Assembly: GCF_024323335.1 (NCBI RefSeq)
Contig: NC_066582.1
Location: 182,436,973 to 182,500,972 of the forward strand
Origin: Lathyrus oleraceus
Taxonomy: Eukaryota > Streptophyta > Magnoliopsida > Fabales > Fabaceae
DNA length: 64,000 nt
Direction: 5' to 3'
Position 1 is the stretch's first letter, and every line of letters starts with the position of its first letter. Positions 32,463-45,781 of the stretch are shown one piece after another. The notes under the pieces are model-generated. The model was given only the letters and a program-made list of their open reading frames with translations. It made no database searches and had not been told where the DNA came from. A program made the translations under genes and the position numbers.

Positions 32463-35330
32463 AAAAGAAAAGAATAGCTCGCTAAGTTGAAAACCCGAAA
32501 AGGGCGGCTTAGGCAAAAATGAGCGTCTCGGTGGATTGAAAACCCGAAAGGGCATCCAGGCAAAATTTAGAGACATGAAAACAGAAAGAAATTTTCCGAT
32601 AAGTTGAGTACCCCACCTTGGGGCAACTTATGCAAAAATTAGGGATTACGGCAAGTAACTGCATTCTGCTGATCTTCAGTGATTTTGAAGACTTTTTTGA
32701 GCACGAAAGTTGACATCAGTTCATCATCCCAACAGCGGTCAAGAGCACAGTGGATATCAAGAGTTGGTAGAAGGATTAAGGATCATTTGTATTCAATGTA
32801 ACCCTTTTCCATGTAAATTACCATTTTCAACTTTGTAAAATCTATGGAGTCTTGTCATTTACAGACTACCATCCTATTAAATAAAGTTGAGCTTTCATCC
32901 AAATTATTTCTACTCTTATTTACTTCAGCCAATAGTTTTAAATTTTATTATGATCATTTTGAAATTAAAATTTTAAATCAAAATCAAGTTTTCTTTAAAA
33001 TATAAAAGCAAGAACTTTTTCAAAACAAGTAAAAGGAATATCAATCGCATTTCAATGGATATCAAGTCCTTAAGTGTGAAGCATCAGAGGTTCCCCAAGC
33101 AGTAACTCTTCGGGTATCCCTAGACATTTGTATTGATTCATTTGCTCAATGGAATGATGTTATCCCCAACTGAGTTGCAGCGAGTTCTTGTCCCCAGCTG
33201 AGTTGTGGCGTGTCCTTGTCCCCAACAGAGTTTCGGCCTTCCCCAGTGGAGTTCGTATTTCCTCAACAGGTGGATCTTCATCAGAGATGTTTGATTTTCC
33301 CCAGTAGATCGCTTAAGTGTCCCCTACCAATTGTCGTTGATCTTTACTCCCAGTCAGAGTTTCCTCCTGGTTCTTGAGCATCTTTTGTTGATTTATTTTC
33401 TCTGGAGGGTTGTCTCCCATTTTTATGGTGTTGACCTAAAATTCCCCACAGAGTTGATGTTGTTCTATCCTCAGCAGATCTCCTCTTTCCCCAGCCAGGG
33501 TTGAGCCCGTGGGATGTTGATCTCTCTGTTCTCCAGCAGTTTGTCTCCATATTTTGTGGATTGATCGAGGATTGTACCGGTGGTTCAATTTCTTTGCGAC
33601 ACCTCTGTATCCTTTGTGATCATTTTGTCAGCATAATCATCATATGTACATATACATATAAATTCATACAATTTCATATTTTGCATATCCTACATCTCCT
33701 ATTTGATTTGTTTGAGATTCTCATTCTCTGTTATGGCGATACTTTATCCCCATATCAAATCTGGTGTCTGTCCTCCTTCAATTATAGAGTGTCAGCCCCA
33801 TAAGCAGAAAGACTTTAACCTTTCTCTGTTTCCCCACTGAGTTTGTTTCCTCGTGGATGGTTGTTATTTCAGTTTCCTCTCTAGTAGATTTTCTGGATGG
33901 AATTACTCCCCTTGAGTTATGTCCTAAATAGGTTGAGTCTTGATTGATCATGTTCTTTCTAGCTCTTACCTAGATAGATATTTTGGTCCACTAAGAGTCT
34001 GTTGCTCAGTAACTGGTAATATTCTTCTTAGTCTACAATTTGTTATTTCTTGCCCAATACCCGACAAAAGTACCCTTTTTTTCTCCTCAATAGAGTCCCC
34101 TGAAAGTATATCCTTGATATGTTCATCTTAACCAGGTGACGGATATCTTTCCTTTCCCCGCAGGAGTCTATCCTTGATATGATCACTTTAACCAGTGACA
34201 GATATTCTCATCCTTGGTATTCTACCCAGTAAAAAGGTAGTTGTAATCCCTATTTTGTTCCTCTGAGAGCTAATCCTTGATATGTTCATCTTAACCGATG
34301 ACGGGTTTGCTTCTCCTTATGGTCTTCTACCCAGTAACCGGTAGTTGTAAATCCTAATTTGTCCCCTCGCAGAGTTTATCCTTGATATGTTCATCCTAAC
34401 CGGTGACAGATTCTCTCTTCGACGATTTTCTATCCAATTTTCGATAGAAGTAATTCCCTTTTTGTTCAGTTGGTATATCCTTGATATGTTCATCCTAATC
34501 GATGACGGGTATCCTCCTCAACATCCCCAGGAAAGTCTATCCTTGATATGTTCATCCTAACTGATGACGGATTATCTTCCCTGTTAAGTTTATCCTTGAT
34601 ATGTTCATCCTAATCGATACTCTCACCCTTTGGTCTTCTGCCCAGTAACTGGTAGTTGTAAATCCTATTTTCTGCAGTTTTCCCCAGCAAGGTTATTCTT
34701 ACCCAGTAACTAGTAATGAATACTCCCTCCTGGCGGTTCCCAGCGAGTCATCCTTGATATGTTCATCCTAACCGATGACGGATAGTTTCTCTGTCAGATT
34801 TTTATTGTCTCCTTACCCAGTAACAGGTACTAGATAATAGATTTCTGCTCCTCCTGTCTTGAACTTTATTTCTTCCCCAGTTGAGTTGAGTGCGCATTTC
34901 CTTAGTGAAATCGCTTTCCCCTGCATGATTCGAGTACTTCAGTTTTATCCTGACTTACTCGTATCCCCTGCAGATGTTTTTGTTCCCCCGACTGAGTCTT
35001 TCCATTCTGTGGAATCCCTCTAGTCCCCCCAGTAGTTTTAAGCCGTAGCCTGGCCTACGCACAAATCCTTTTTATTCCCCCTAGAGTCTTTGTATCCCCA
35101 GTCAGTTTTCCTTGTGGAATGCATTATGCTCCTGTGGACTTTCGGTCTCTCTGATTTTCTTTTTCCTTTGTGGCAATATTTCCCCACAGAGCATTAACTT
35201 TTGCATTCATATCATATGCATCATGAGGTCTCTTAGGGACCAAAATTTGTTTCTCCATGTTGTTATTTAAGCCCATTATACTGAGTTGAGCCGAAGATTT
35301 TAACCTTCACCTCCTCAATTAGAATGTCCT
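32463..35330 (+). other. 3' UTR of element B
   Basis: Non-coding, about 2.9 kb. It opens with two imperfect copies of a motif (GAAAACCCGAAAAGGGCGGC-type, 32470-32650) shared with elements C and E. Pyrimidine-rich sequence with repeated CCCCAGCNGAGTT words follows (33150-33560), then the dispersed repeat described separately, then more CCCCAG words to the purine tract. No frame shows a domain. Confidence 0.75.
34100..34795 (+). repeat. Dispersed 3' UTR repeat of element B, about eight copies
   Basis: TATCCTTGATATGTTCATCC with a tail of type TAACCGATGACGG recurs near 34107, 34167, 34269, 34378, 34486, 34538, 34590 and 34749, with spacings from about 50 to 160 bp. A second word, ACCCAGTAACTGGTAGTTGT, is interleaved (near 34227, 34330, 34641, 34691). 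The irregular period separates it from the regular arrays of element C. Confidence 0.8.
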
Positions 35331-35344
35331 TAAATAGGGGCAGC
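35331..35344 (+). other. Polypurine tract of element B
   Basis: TAAATAGGGGCAGC immediately before the 3' LTR, the start point of plus-strand synthesis. The core AGGGGCAG is shared with elements C and E. Confidence 0.85.
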
Positions 35345-38300
35345 TGTAAGACCCCAATTTTGACCTTAAGATCCCTCGTGCATTTCCATCATAAGCATTA
35401 GCATTGGGATCATATTTTGGCATCCTCCTTACCCCTTTTCATTGGGTTTGTTTTGGGAGAGATCACCAAGCACTTTTTGATTATATCATACTTGTATTTT
35501 ATCATTTTTTACTAACCAAAAAACCAAAAATATGTCTTTGTATGTGTCTAACTCTTTTGTAGGAAGGGCATGATCTCATTGATTAATCAAGTCAAAATCT
35601 AGGGTTTAAGACCCTCATGAACAAAGAGCACAACCAAGAATTGATTCAATAATGGTTAGATCATCATATATGAGTCCCAATGATCTCTACATGTTATATT
35701 GATCAAGTTTTCTTCAAGAGTTTGAGGGTGATTTGCCTTGGAAGCCCTAGTTTGACTAGGTATCTTGAGTAACTTCTCCAACAAGCTATCTCACCAATTG
35801 ATCAAATTTCTCAAGTACACTTCAGAGTTAATCCTCTTATGCATATATGATCTACCAAGAAAGTCAAGAGAGTTGGAAATTAGCAAGTTGGTTGATGGTG
35901 GTTGGTCAGATGAATTCATCTGATCAAAACTGGGTCTCCCTAGACCCTATCTCCTACAATTTTCATCATATGAAAATGATCCTAAGAGAAAACTTACTCT
36001 AAATGACATTATAAACAACTTTCATGTTGAGACCTAGATCTAGTTTTTCTTGGAAAATCATTTTCTATGTTGAAATATTATAGGTCATTTTGTCTAAACC
36101 CTAATTTGAAAGTCAACTTCCCAAGGCCATAACTTGCTCAATTTTCATGATATGAAAGATTTCTAAGTTGCACAATCAAATTCATTGTGTATAATTCAAC
36201 TTTGATGTTTGTAGTGGGAGTTAATTCAACTTTTTTGAGCATGTGATATGAGGCTACATTATAGGTCACTTTTGACCTATACCATTGATCAAGTGATTTT
36301 TCCAAACTTCAAAAATGCATAACTCTATCATTTCAAATCCAAATGACATGAAATTGGTGACCATTTTGAAGGAATTTGAGAGAGTTACAACTTTAATAAA
36401 GACACTTTTCTCATTTGAAGCTCCCATAAAAAGTTAAGCAAGGTGGAATATTGAGGCATATGGCTTGACAGTTAGAAAAATTTTGATATGTCAAATTTTT
36501 CCAAACTTCCACCTCAAATTTCTCCAAGTTCCAAGCTCTAAATGGAAAAGTTTTCAACATCAAACTTGTTCCTATTAATCTCACCTTTCCAAAGAGCTCA
36601 AATTCATTCATTTTGGACTTGAATGCATAGGATGTGCATGGCTTAAACAGGCTGATATCATTTGGCATGAATCAATCTTCAAGCAATAATGCATAGGTGC
36701 CTTGCAATCTAAGCTAACTTCAAACCATCTGATATGCAATTTTGGACCTTCATCTATCATTTCATGGGCCTATGCGCACCCATGCACCATTCCATCATCA
36801 TTTGCCAATTTTGGAAAGTGAAAGTGAATGTGCAAATATCATCCAATTCAGCTATAAATAGAGTTGCATTTGCTCAAAATTAACAACACCATTGCGCCAA
36901 CTTTAATCCCCCATTTAAAACTCTTCACTCTCATAGGATAAACCTGATAAATTCATTTGAATTTGAGTTTGAATCTCCACTATTTTGGAATTCAATTCTC
37001 CAGGAATCCATTGCTTCTAAACCTTTCCATTCTCTTCCTACAAGCAAGTAGAGTGAGTCCAAGTGCAAGCAAGCTCAAGATCCATCAAGTTCAGACCTCC
37101 ATTGAAGGTAATTTGTAGAAATTTTAAACTCTTCGATTCTGTTAAATTCTTGCTCAATTCCGTTGATTCTTTGGTTGTCTGAAGTCCTACAATGTAGGCA
37201 AGAAGATTGAGTTTCTTTGAGGCCAAATCGAAGCAACTCAGTTCATGTACCTCAAATTTAAATTCCACATATCTCTTAATGTATTTGGAATTGGAGTAAT
37301 TGGAGGTTAGATTCGAGCTCGGTGCCATTTTATCTTTAAGATCATGTCCTTGTTTTTTTTTTTTTATGGTTCATCTTGACTAGTCCGGTGAGTGCCACCG
37401 GAGAAGACGACCGGAGCTCTGGCTCCAGCGATGAGGTGTCTTGCATCTGAACCATAGGATCCTCCTCTCACGTTCTAATCTGGAGCGTTTGTTTTAAATA
37501 CCATTTGTGTCACGCGGTTGACTCAGGTCTTTATGGAACGTGCGTTTTGGATCATCAGATCTGCCACCTCAATTAATGAGGGAGATCTGATGGTCCACGT
37601 ATTTTTGAATTTCTGATATTTTATTTTAATTACATTTTCTTCAATAATTCATATTAAATTCAATATTGATCCAAAAAATATGGGACTTTCACCAAAAAAA
37701 TTCAAATATTTTTCCCTTTCATATTCTGAATTAAAATTATTTTTTGGATCATTATTAATATTTTTCATGAATTAATTGATTTTTCTATTATTTTAATTGT
37801 TTAAAAATATTTTTAAATGTCCAAAAATTATGAAATTTTTTCTCCAAGGTCCTTTGACCTTGTTTGACCTATGACAAATCTCATGGCCATTTCTTTGGTG
37901 TTTTAATGACATTTTAGGAATTTGACAAAACATATTTGAATTAAATGCATTATTTTATTATTTTTAATTGAATAAATGCCATTTAAATTGTGTTGACCAT
38001 TTGTATTGTCTTATTTGAGTTTGCTTGTTTGTTGTTGGGTCTTGGTCAAGGTTGATTTGACTTTGTCAAGTTAATATCATTGGATTTAGGGGATTGATGG
38101 AATGTACATTCCATCTCCCAAAATGAATGAATGATATTAATTTGGTAAAAGTACTCCTTTGACCAATTTGTGATCTCATTCTTCCCCTCCCCTCTTCATC
38201 TAATTCCCCTTCTTAATCCATTCATTTCATTTGGCCAATGACATCTCAAAGTCCGAATGCTAGTTGATTGAAAAATTGACATGAGTATGGATGAGATTAG

Positions 38301-40040
38301 GCCACACCTTTTGCATATTTTTTGTGTGTGGTATGTTTCATAAGCATAGTTCCTAGTACTATGTCCCCAACATGCATTAACACCAAAAGTCTATTGCCCG
38401 ACCTCAAATACTTGTGACTTCTACATAAGTTCAATTACGATTGCTTAACATAGCGCTAAATTTGTGACACAAAAGGCATAAGCATTCTAGTTAGTGAGAT
38501 TGTAAGTCTCCCCTCTTTCATGGTATTGTGTGGAAACTTGGACTTCTTTCCTTCCTTTGGAAGATGTTTTGGTTCAAGGATCCATGCTTGTGATAAGTGG
38601 GTTAAGTGTTCTCCAAAGAATTTCTTGAATCAAAAGCAAAGCAAGACTAACCTCTAACCTACTAACTATTGACTTTTAATTTCAAGCTTTTACTTTAATG
38701 CAATTTACTTTTAGCACTATATGTCATTTGTCATTATACATATCATTCTAATTGTTTATGTTAATGTAATTTTCACTTTGTCCATTTGGACCATATTGTG
38801 TGATATATTTTATTTGTATATACTTTGTGTTATTTGTGTGGTCTTTGACCATTTAATGTACATAATGAAAACAAAAACCCTAAAAAACTTTTGAGTGGAC
38901 TGTTGGTTTGATCTTGAGCAAAGGACTTAGAATTTAGGAAACCTTCATAAGCTAAAGGACTTGGCCAATGCCAACTTGTTGAAGAACCAAGTGCTTGCAA
39001 TTTGAAATTCATCTGATACATCCTTGAAGATCTCTCTAAGATTCATCTGCAACATGATCATTGTGAAGCTGCTATTTTGAACCCGTGACTTGTGGAATTC
39101 ATCTGTTGCATGGGCTATTTTGAAGAAGATCATGAAATGGATAAGCTTGGATGAGGCCATCTTTATTTGATGCCTTTGCTCTTCAAGAGAATATAATTGT
39201 GCATTTGTGTGTTGCTTAATTTTAAAGTCCAAGGGAATTCTGGGTTTCTATTGACATACTTGTCTATTGGATTGCTACCCATTTGGTCAGATCTTTTCAA
39301 CTTTAAACTTTTAAATTTTGTGCATAGGATAGTCTCTTCATCTTCTCCCCATTTCTTTAATTTCAAAATCTCTCCCTCCATTTTCAAAACCTTCTTTGTG
39401 TGAACTATTTTTGTTCTAAACTTTGACCACTTTTGCAAAAAAGATAGAAACTTTGGCCTTATGCCATTGCATTTTCAAAACTTATTTTCTTAAATCAAAC
39501 TTGTGAATAAACTTAACTATACTTGACTTAAACTTTCAAAAATACAAAAAGAACTAACTCATTCAAACCATTTTAGGCCTTTGTGCCTTTCAAACTTAAA
39601 TTTTGGTTAAAATCAACACACTCATTTTGAAATTTATAGCACGAACTACGAGGTTTTGATCCCTCATTTTTATATTGGTATGTAGACACAAGACCGAAGG
39701 TCTTGTCAAACACAAAAAAAAATATAATTAATGAATTCTTTTCTCATCCCCCCATTCTATTTGTTTGTAAACATCACTTTGTACAAAATACATATGCACA
39801 CAAAAAGGGCTCCTAGGAGTACCTAGGACACTTTGGGTGCTAACACCTTCCCTCTGTGTAACCAGCCCCCTTACCTGTGATCTCTGACTTTTATTAGTTT
39901 TTATTTGAAAACTTCTTACTATTTGGGTTTTGTTCGTACTTTTTCCCTTTTCCCTTGGAAACAATAAAAATGCGGTGGTGACTCTTGTTAATTGATCTCT
40001 AGCTTGTCAATAGCTTGATGATCATGAATTTCCTACTACA
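35345..40040 (+). repeat. 3' LTR of element B (4,696 bp)
   Basis: Begins TGTAAGACCCCAATTTTGAC and ends TTTCCTACTACA. It is homologous throughout to the element A LTR (5329-10024) but with many substitutions, so A and B are two members of one family and not one pair. No gene is supported inside it. Confidence 0.9.
36853..36860 (+). promoter_or_regulatory. TATA box of the element B 3' LTR
   Basis: TATAAATA, 1.5 kb into the LTR and at the place matching the element A box. In a 3' LTR it could drive read-out to the right. Confidence 0.6.
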
Positions 40041-42439
40041 CATTCCTCTTTTCTCAATTATTGAAAAGTACAAACACATACTTCTCCACTTCAATTTCTT
40101 TATCATACTATTATTTTAGCAAAAATTGGAGGGAGAATGACGAAAACAAAATACCCATAATTTCCAACGGTATGCTTTCGGATAAAATCCCATTTATAAT
40201 ATACATGCATTGTTTTCAAATACCCAAACATTAGAGAGATAAGGAGTTAATCTCTAGTTAGCCACTTCGAGCCTAGAGGTGGGTATTTCTTTCATATTTA
40301 AAAACCCTTACGCTTAACCTGGGGCATGATAGTGTCCAATTAATCTTACTACGCATTCGAATTACAAGATAAAACATCCCATTTGGGGATCAACCACATG
40401 CTATTCTTCGCACACGTCTTGAAGTGTCGAAAGAACCAAGAAAAATCCAAAGGTTATGACGGTTGTTCTTAAATGACCAATGACTTGGCAGTCACAACCC
40501 TTTAGCAAAAAAAAAAAGAAAAAGAAAGCCCGCTAAGTCGAACACCCACAATTGTGACTTAGGAAAAAATTAGGGAAATCCCTGTGGACTAAAAGCTTCA
40601 AAAGAGATCCAGGAAAAAATTAGGGATCAAAGAGCAAAAAAAAAATCAAACAAATGAGGTCGTTAAATCCTTAAACAAAACAAAACAAGATTCAGTGACC
40701 ACCATATCAAGAATCAAAGGGTCACTGATATCCATGGCAAAATTAAAATAAGGTGACTATCATTTCAAGAAAATATTGAATCATCATCTTCACTCTTAGA
40801 CTTTCGAACTATCTTAGAATATGTATGTATGTGTTGAATTAACTAAATGTAAGACTGGACAATCATCACAAAAAAAAGGGTGGGTTAAAACAAATTTTGA
40901 GCCTTATATCCTTTGTTTCAAAAACCATGAACTAGGTCATCTTACAATCCACAAAAGACCTAATTGAAGCGAGGTTTATTATGAAAGCATACTACAGCAA
41001 GGTTGCGTAAACTGACTCCAAAAGATTTGCTAATAACCTGTATTGGTATGATATTCTCGCTATATCTTTCACATACTAGCTAAATCAACACTACGTTTGG
41101 ACTAATGGTCCATTCGTCACACACTATCACGTCATTCCAATAAATTATTTTTTCAAAACCTGCATGAGCATCGCATTAAAATTACCATTTTTTGAATGAA
41201 CAATTTTAACTGCAAGTCAGTACTTTACATCAGGGAAATTCCAACAAGGGGCAATCGGAGAGGAACTTGATCGTTCGTTGGTGCTGACCCGAATCAAGAC
41301 CACCTTATAAACCTATGGATCAGGGGCATGTCATCCAATGACTATGTTAACCTAAGAATTTGTCAGTATAAGACAAACCCCAAAGTATCAATTGATCAGG
41401 GAGACAAATCATTTTGACATATTCAGTCAATCTAGGGCAAGCCTCTCAAAGCCTCGAACATGGGCAGATTCATATTGATAACACAACATTATCAACCACT
41501 CTAAGAGTTAGTTATCTAAATATAAGTATCTTAGAAAGATGGGGCAAGTCCATCAAAGACTCAATCAGGGGAAAGTCATCCCAAGAGTACAGTGAAGTCC
41601 AACTCCCAAAGATCAGTCGATCTGAAGTGAACAATTTTAAGAACCGGTTAATCAGGGGTAGACCACTGTAAGATTCAGACACTGGGGAAAATCATCTCAG
41701 ACCATGTCATGATTTAATCACTCCCAAAGCTTACTTTATATGAGAATTCCTTCAAAAATCCTAAAGACTGGGGCAAGACAAGTTGCAAAGGGTCAGTTTC
41801 TTCCATACTGTCAAGTTGGTCAAGGCAGACTGCGCCAAATGCTAGTAACTGCTGAATTCAAATAAGTGTCAGAAGATCACGCTATTACAACATATATCTT
41901 GACCAGAAGCCTTAGGGCTTAGAAAGAGCATAACCAACATACATTGATCATGTCGTTATGCTCATATGCAGGCTAGCTTAGCCCTCGGGCGTAAAAGTTA
42001 AAGTTCTAAGGAACAAACATACAACTTATCAACAAGGGATCAAAACTTGGGGCATCAAGAGTATCCTCATATATCCTTTGGTCATCGCATCGTCAAAGAC
42101 CGAGTTTCAGGAAGTCAAATCCTTTCACAAACAAAAGTCCAATTCATATTGGCAACTACCAAAAAAACCAAAGTCCACATTGCTAGCATCCTCATTAAAC
42201 CAAATCCAATTGATGTTGGTATATAGAAAAGATCTCACATTCAAAAAAGGGAGACAAATCCCAAACACCCAATCGCCTGTTTTGCATTCAAACATGCATC
42301 ACATGCATCATGTCATGCATAACATTCCTACCGAAATAGGAACTCTTAAAAAAATAAAAATAAAAATGTCATGCATCACTACATACATGCATCGTGTTAA
42401 ATGATGATTGTCGAGAGGCATGTGACAAGATACAAATTA
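40041..42439 (+). mobile_element. Relic of a Tat/Ogre-type 3' UTR
   Basis: No coding frame of note. The part 40505-40650 contains the two imperfect AAAAATTAGGG-type repeats that directly follow integrase in elements B and E. Further on, loosely repeated words such as GGGGCAAG, GGGGCATG and ATCAGGGG recur (41230-42060). I infer an old 3' UTR fragment of a related element, perhaps a rearranged part of element E. Boundaries are approximate. Confidence 0.45.
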
Positions 42440-43557
42440 TTTGCAAGAACCACTGATCTTGAAACCATATGTTCCGGGGAGGCCATTAATCATGTATCTC
42501 AGTGCTAGATGAATCAATGGGTTGCGTATTGGGTCAGCATGATGACACGGGCCATAAAGAACACGCAATCTATTACTTGAGCAATAACTTCACTGAATGT
42601 GATACCATATACTTACTGTTGGAGAAGACTTGCTATGCTCTAGCTTGGGAAGCTCGACGCCTGAGATAGTATATGATTTGCCACACAACTTTGTTGATGT
42701 CTAAAATGGATCCAATAAAATATATTTTTGAGAAGCCCGCTGTCAGTGGAAGAATTGCTAGATGGGAAATGTTGTTAATCGAATATGATACCCAGTACGT
42801 GACTCAAAAAGCTATCAAGGGGAGTGTCTTGTCTGACTACCTTGCTCATTAACCTGTGGGGTTACAAGCCGATCAAGTTTGACTTTCCCGATGGGAACAT
42901 GATTTTCATCAGAGACTGCAATATTCCTGGCCCTGATGAAGAACCCGGACCAGGGGAGCGATGGACGCTTGTGTTTGACGGTTCCTCTAATGCAAAAGGC
43001 AGTGGAATATGAGCCGTTATTACATCTCCGACTGGTTTTCACATTCCATTCACCGTCAAATTAGGCTTTGACTGCACCAATAATATGGCATAATATGAAG
43101 CGTGCATCTATAGTATTGAAGAACCCACCGATTTAAGAATCAAAAGTCTTGAAGTGTTTGGAGACTCTGCTTTAGTAATCAGTCAAGTCCGAGGAGATTG
43201 GCAAACTCAGGATAAGAAGTTGATTCCGTACAGAGAACACATCATGAAGCTGATTCCCAATTTTGATGAGATCACTTTTCATTATATTTCGAGGGAAGAG
43301 AACCAGTTAGTTGGTGCTCTTGCTACTCTTTCATCCATGTTTAAATTCAAGTGGAAGAATGAAGCACTTTTCATCCATATTGACCACTTGGATGAACCAA
43401 CACACTGTCTAGCAATGGAGGCCAAATCTGACGATAAACCTTGGTTCTATGACATCGAAAGATATCTGAAAAGACAAGAGTATCCTGAGAAAACATCCAT
43501 CATAGATAATAAAGCTTTAAGAAGGTTCTCTTCTAAGTTTTTCTTGAATGGGGATGT
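42440..43557 (+). pseudogene. RNase H and second RNase H of element E
   Basis: Starts within the RT-RNase H junction (GRPLIMYLSVLDESMGCVLG) and continues through LLLEKTCYALAWEARRLR to a second, archaeal-type RNase H: RWTLVFDGSSNAKGSGI at 42958, then DSALVISQVRGDWQTQDKKL. A frame of 157 codons (43154-43627) is open through the linker to integrase. Stops at 42667, 42851, 43009 and 43092 break it. It retains the block that element B has lost in this domain. Confidence 0.82.
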
Positions 43558-44611
43558 TTGTATAAGAGGAATTATGATTATATTTTTCTCAGATGCGTGG
43601 ATAGACACGAAGGAAGCACGATCATAAGGTCCATACATGAGGGTTATGAAGGTGTACATGCTAAAGGGCCTTATGTGGCTAATAAGATTCTTTTGGCTGG
43701 ATATTATTGGACACCAATGGAGGTCGATCGTTTCAACTTCGTCAAGAGGTGTCACAAATGCCAAATCTTCAGTGATAAGATCCATGTTCCTCCAACTCCA
43801 TTGAACGTCTTGACTTCTCCTTGGCATTTCTCTATGTAGGGCATTGATATGATTGAAATGGTCACGCTGAAAGCTTCTAACGGTCATTGTTTCATCCTTA
43901 TTGCCATTGACTACTTCACGAAATGGGTTGAAGTTGCTTCATAGCAAGATTATGACTGATATTTATAGTAACCTCAACAATAAGATGATGAGTGAGTTAT
44001 GTCAAGAGTTTAAATCGAGTATCACAATTCTTTACCATACCGGCCCAAGATGAACGGTGTCGTGGAAGCAACTAACAAGACCATCAAGAAAATCATCCAG
44101 AAGATGGTCAAGACATACAAGGATTGGCATGAGATGCTTCCATTTGCTCTACATGGCTATAGAACTTCAGTGTGTACTTCTACTGGGACAACTCTTTATT
44201 TTCTAGTATATGGAATGGAAGCGGTTTTACCTATTGAAGTTGAGATCCCCTATTTGAGGGTCATCATGGAAGCAGACATCGATGAAGTCGAATGAGTATA
44301 GTCCCGATATGATCAGATGAATCTCATTGAAGAGAAGCGCTTGACAACCATTTCCCATGGTCAGTTGTACCAACGACGCCTCAAGAGATCTTTTGATAAG
44401 AAGATTCTTCCTCGCTCATTCCAAGCCAGAGAGCTTGTACTCAAAAGACTTTCTTTTATACACTCGGATCCTCGGGGAAAGTGGACTCCCAACTATGAAG
44501 GACCCTTTGTTGTAAAAAAGTACTTCTCATGAGGGGCTCTCATTCTCACCATAATGGATGGGGATGACTTGCTAATGCTGGTAAACTCAGATATAGTGAA
44601 AAATATTATGC
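43558..44611 (+). pseudogene. Integrase of element E
   Basis: Zinc-binding N-terminus with paired His and CHKCQIFSDK (43558-43780), then IDYFTKWVEVAS (first catalytic Asp). After that about 60 codons are lost, including the second catalytic Asp, before SLPYRPKMNGVVEATNKT with the Glu (about 44025-44085). The C-terminal part has DPRGKWTPNYEGPFVVKK (about 44470-44520). Several stops (for example 43837 and 44293) make it non-functional. Confidence 0.85.
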
Positions 44612-45767
44612 CTAAAAAAAATGAATATAAAGCCCGCTAGATTAGTGCTCATCATAACCAATCTAGGGTAAAATGGCTATCCCGATGGACCAAAAAAAAG
44701 TCCATGCAAAAGTTAGGGCTTAAACAAAAAAAGATATAAGCCTGCTAACTTGAAAACCCAAAAGGGCGACTTGGGAAAAAATGGCATCCCGGTGGATAAA
44801 AGAATAAAAAACACAAAAGTTAGGGATAAAGGAATTTGATTATATCTTGACGTGATCTTTTGAGCATGTTCTCACCCTCAGCTTGACCTCCAACGGTATC
44901 AGATCAATCTAATCACCGTCAATAAAAGCAAAGTATTGGAGCTCAGTGCTACAACAAATAACAACCAATGTTGTGATCAGTGGAAAGTCAAACAAATTTC
45001 CCATTGCCATTTAGTTTGTTTTTAAATTTTTGCAATTTCCTCTTTAAGTATTTTTGCATCCTTGTACACACTCTACATGTACAAAATTTTCCACTATCAA
45101 TAAAATTCAGTCATTATTCAGTAAATTCTCATTTTTTTTTATTTTTCCGCATTTTGTTTGCAAAATAACTGTCAATCTTGATTGCATAATGCCATAAAAC
45201 TTTGAGAATAATAAAAATCTAAATCAAAAGAAAAACTTTATGCATTCATTTGATTGTTTAAAATGCCCTAGTGAATTATCAGTAGTCTACAATAAGCACT
45301 TGTCGTACGCTTGTGTCTCAACTGCTTCTCACTTGGGTCATGCATCCTTTTTCCCCAAGCAGAGCCAGATGGTAGTCCTCAACAGCAGGATTTTCCCAGC
45401 AGCATTGGTAACTTGGAAGATTTTCCTTGTAGATTCTCTGGTGTAGGTACCGACGAGTCGAAGTCTATCTTTCACCAAACCAATCTTACCCTGCTATCCA
45501 CTACTGCATTGCATACGCATCATACATAAACAAGTCATGCATTGCAATCATACAATCATGTATATCAAGCATTTCATTTTGCAGCTAATTTATCTCCCCA
45601 ACAGAATATTTCAGTTTACCCCTAGCTAATCCAACCACCCAGTTTATCTGTTTCTCCTTGCAACTCCCTTTCCTCGGGAAAATTTTCGGTTACTTCTGTA
45701 TTTACTCCTCTTTCACCTTGAACACCCAAAAAGCTAACACAATTTGCACCTTCAGGTTAAAGATGAT
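44612..45767 (+). other. 3' UTR of element E
   Basis: Begins with the paired repeat of type AACCCAAAAGGGCGACTT (44620-44830) common to these elements. The remainder is AT-rich or pyrimidine-rich and holds no supported frame. Confidence 0.65.
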
Positions 45768-45781
45768 TAAATAGGGGCAGT
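45768..45781 (+). other. Polypurine tract of element E
   Basis: TTAAATAGGGGCAG before the LTR start, nearly the same as the tract of element B. Confidence 0.75.

Larger units (their letters stand above)
10025..40040 (+). mobile_element. Element B: Ogre-type Ty3/gypsy retrotransposon, interrupted by C and a solo LTR
   Basis: Read without its insertions, this gives leader, ORF1, gag, protease, a GT-AG intron, RT, RNase H, a second (archaeal-type) RNase H, integrase, a repeat-rich 3' UTR, polypurine tract and a 4,696-bp 3' LTR. That is the known order in Ogre elements of the Tat lineage. Insertions at 13294-24654 and 30221-31601 have clean 5-bp duplications in codons, so the host order is certain. 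The 5' LTR and primer site are not in the window, apparently displaced by the insertion of A. Numerous stops make B immobile in its present form. Confidence 0.92.

Noticed and set aside
33344..33803. Frames in the B 3' UTR
   Set aside because: They translate repeated CCCCAG-type words and show no protein family features.
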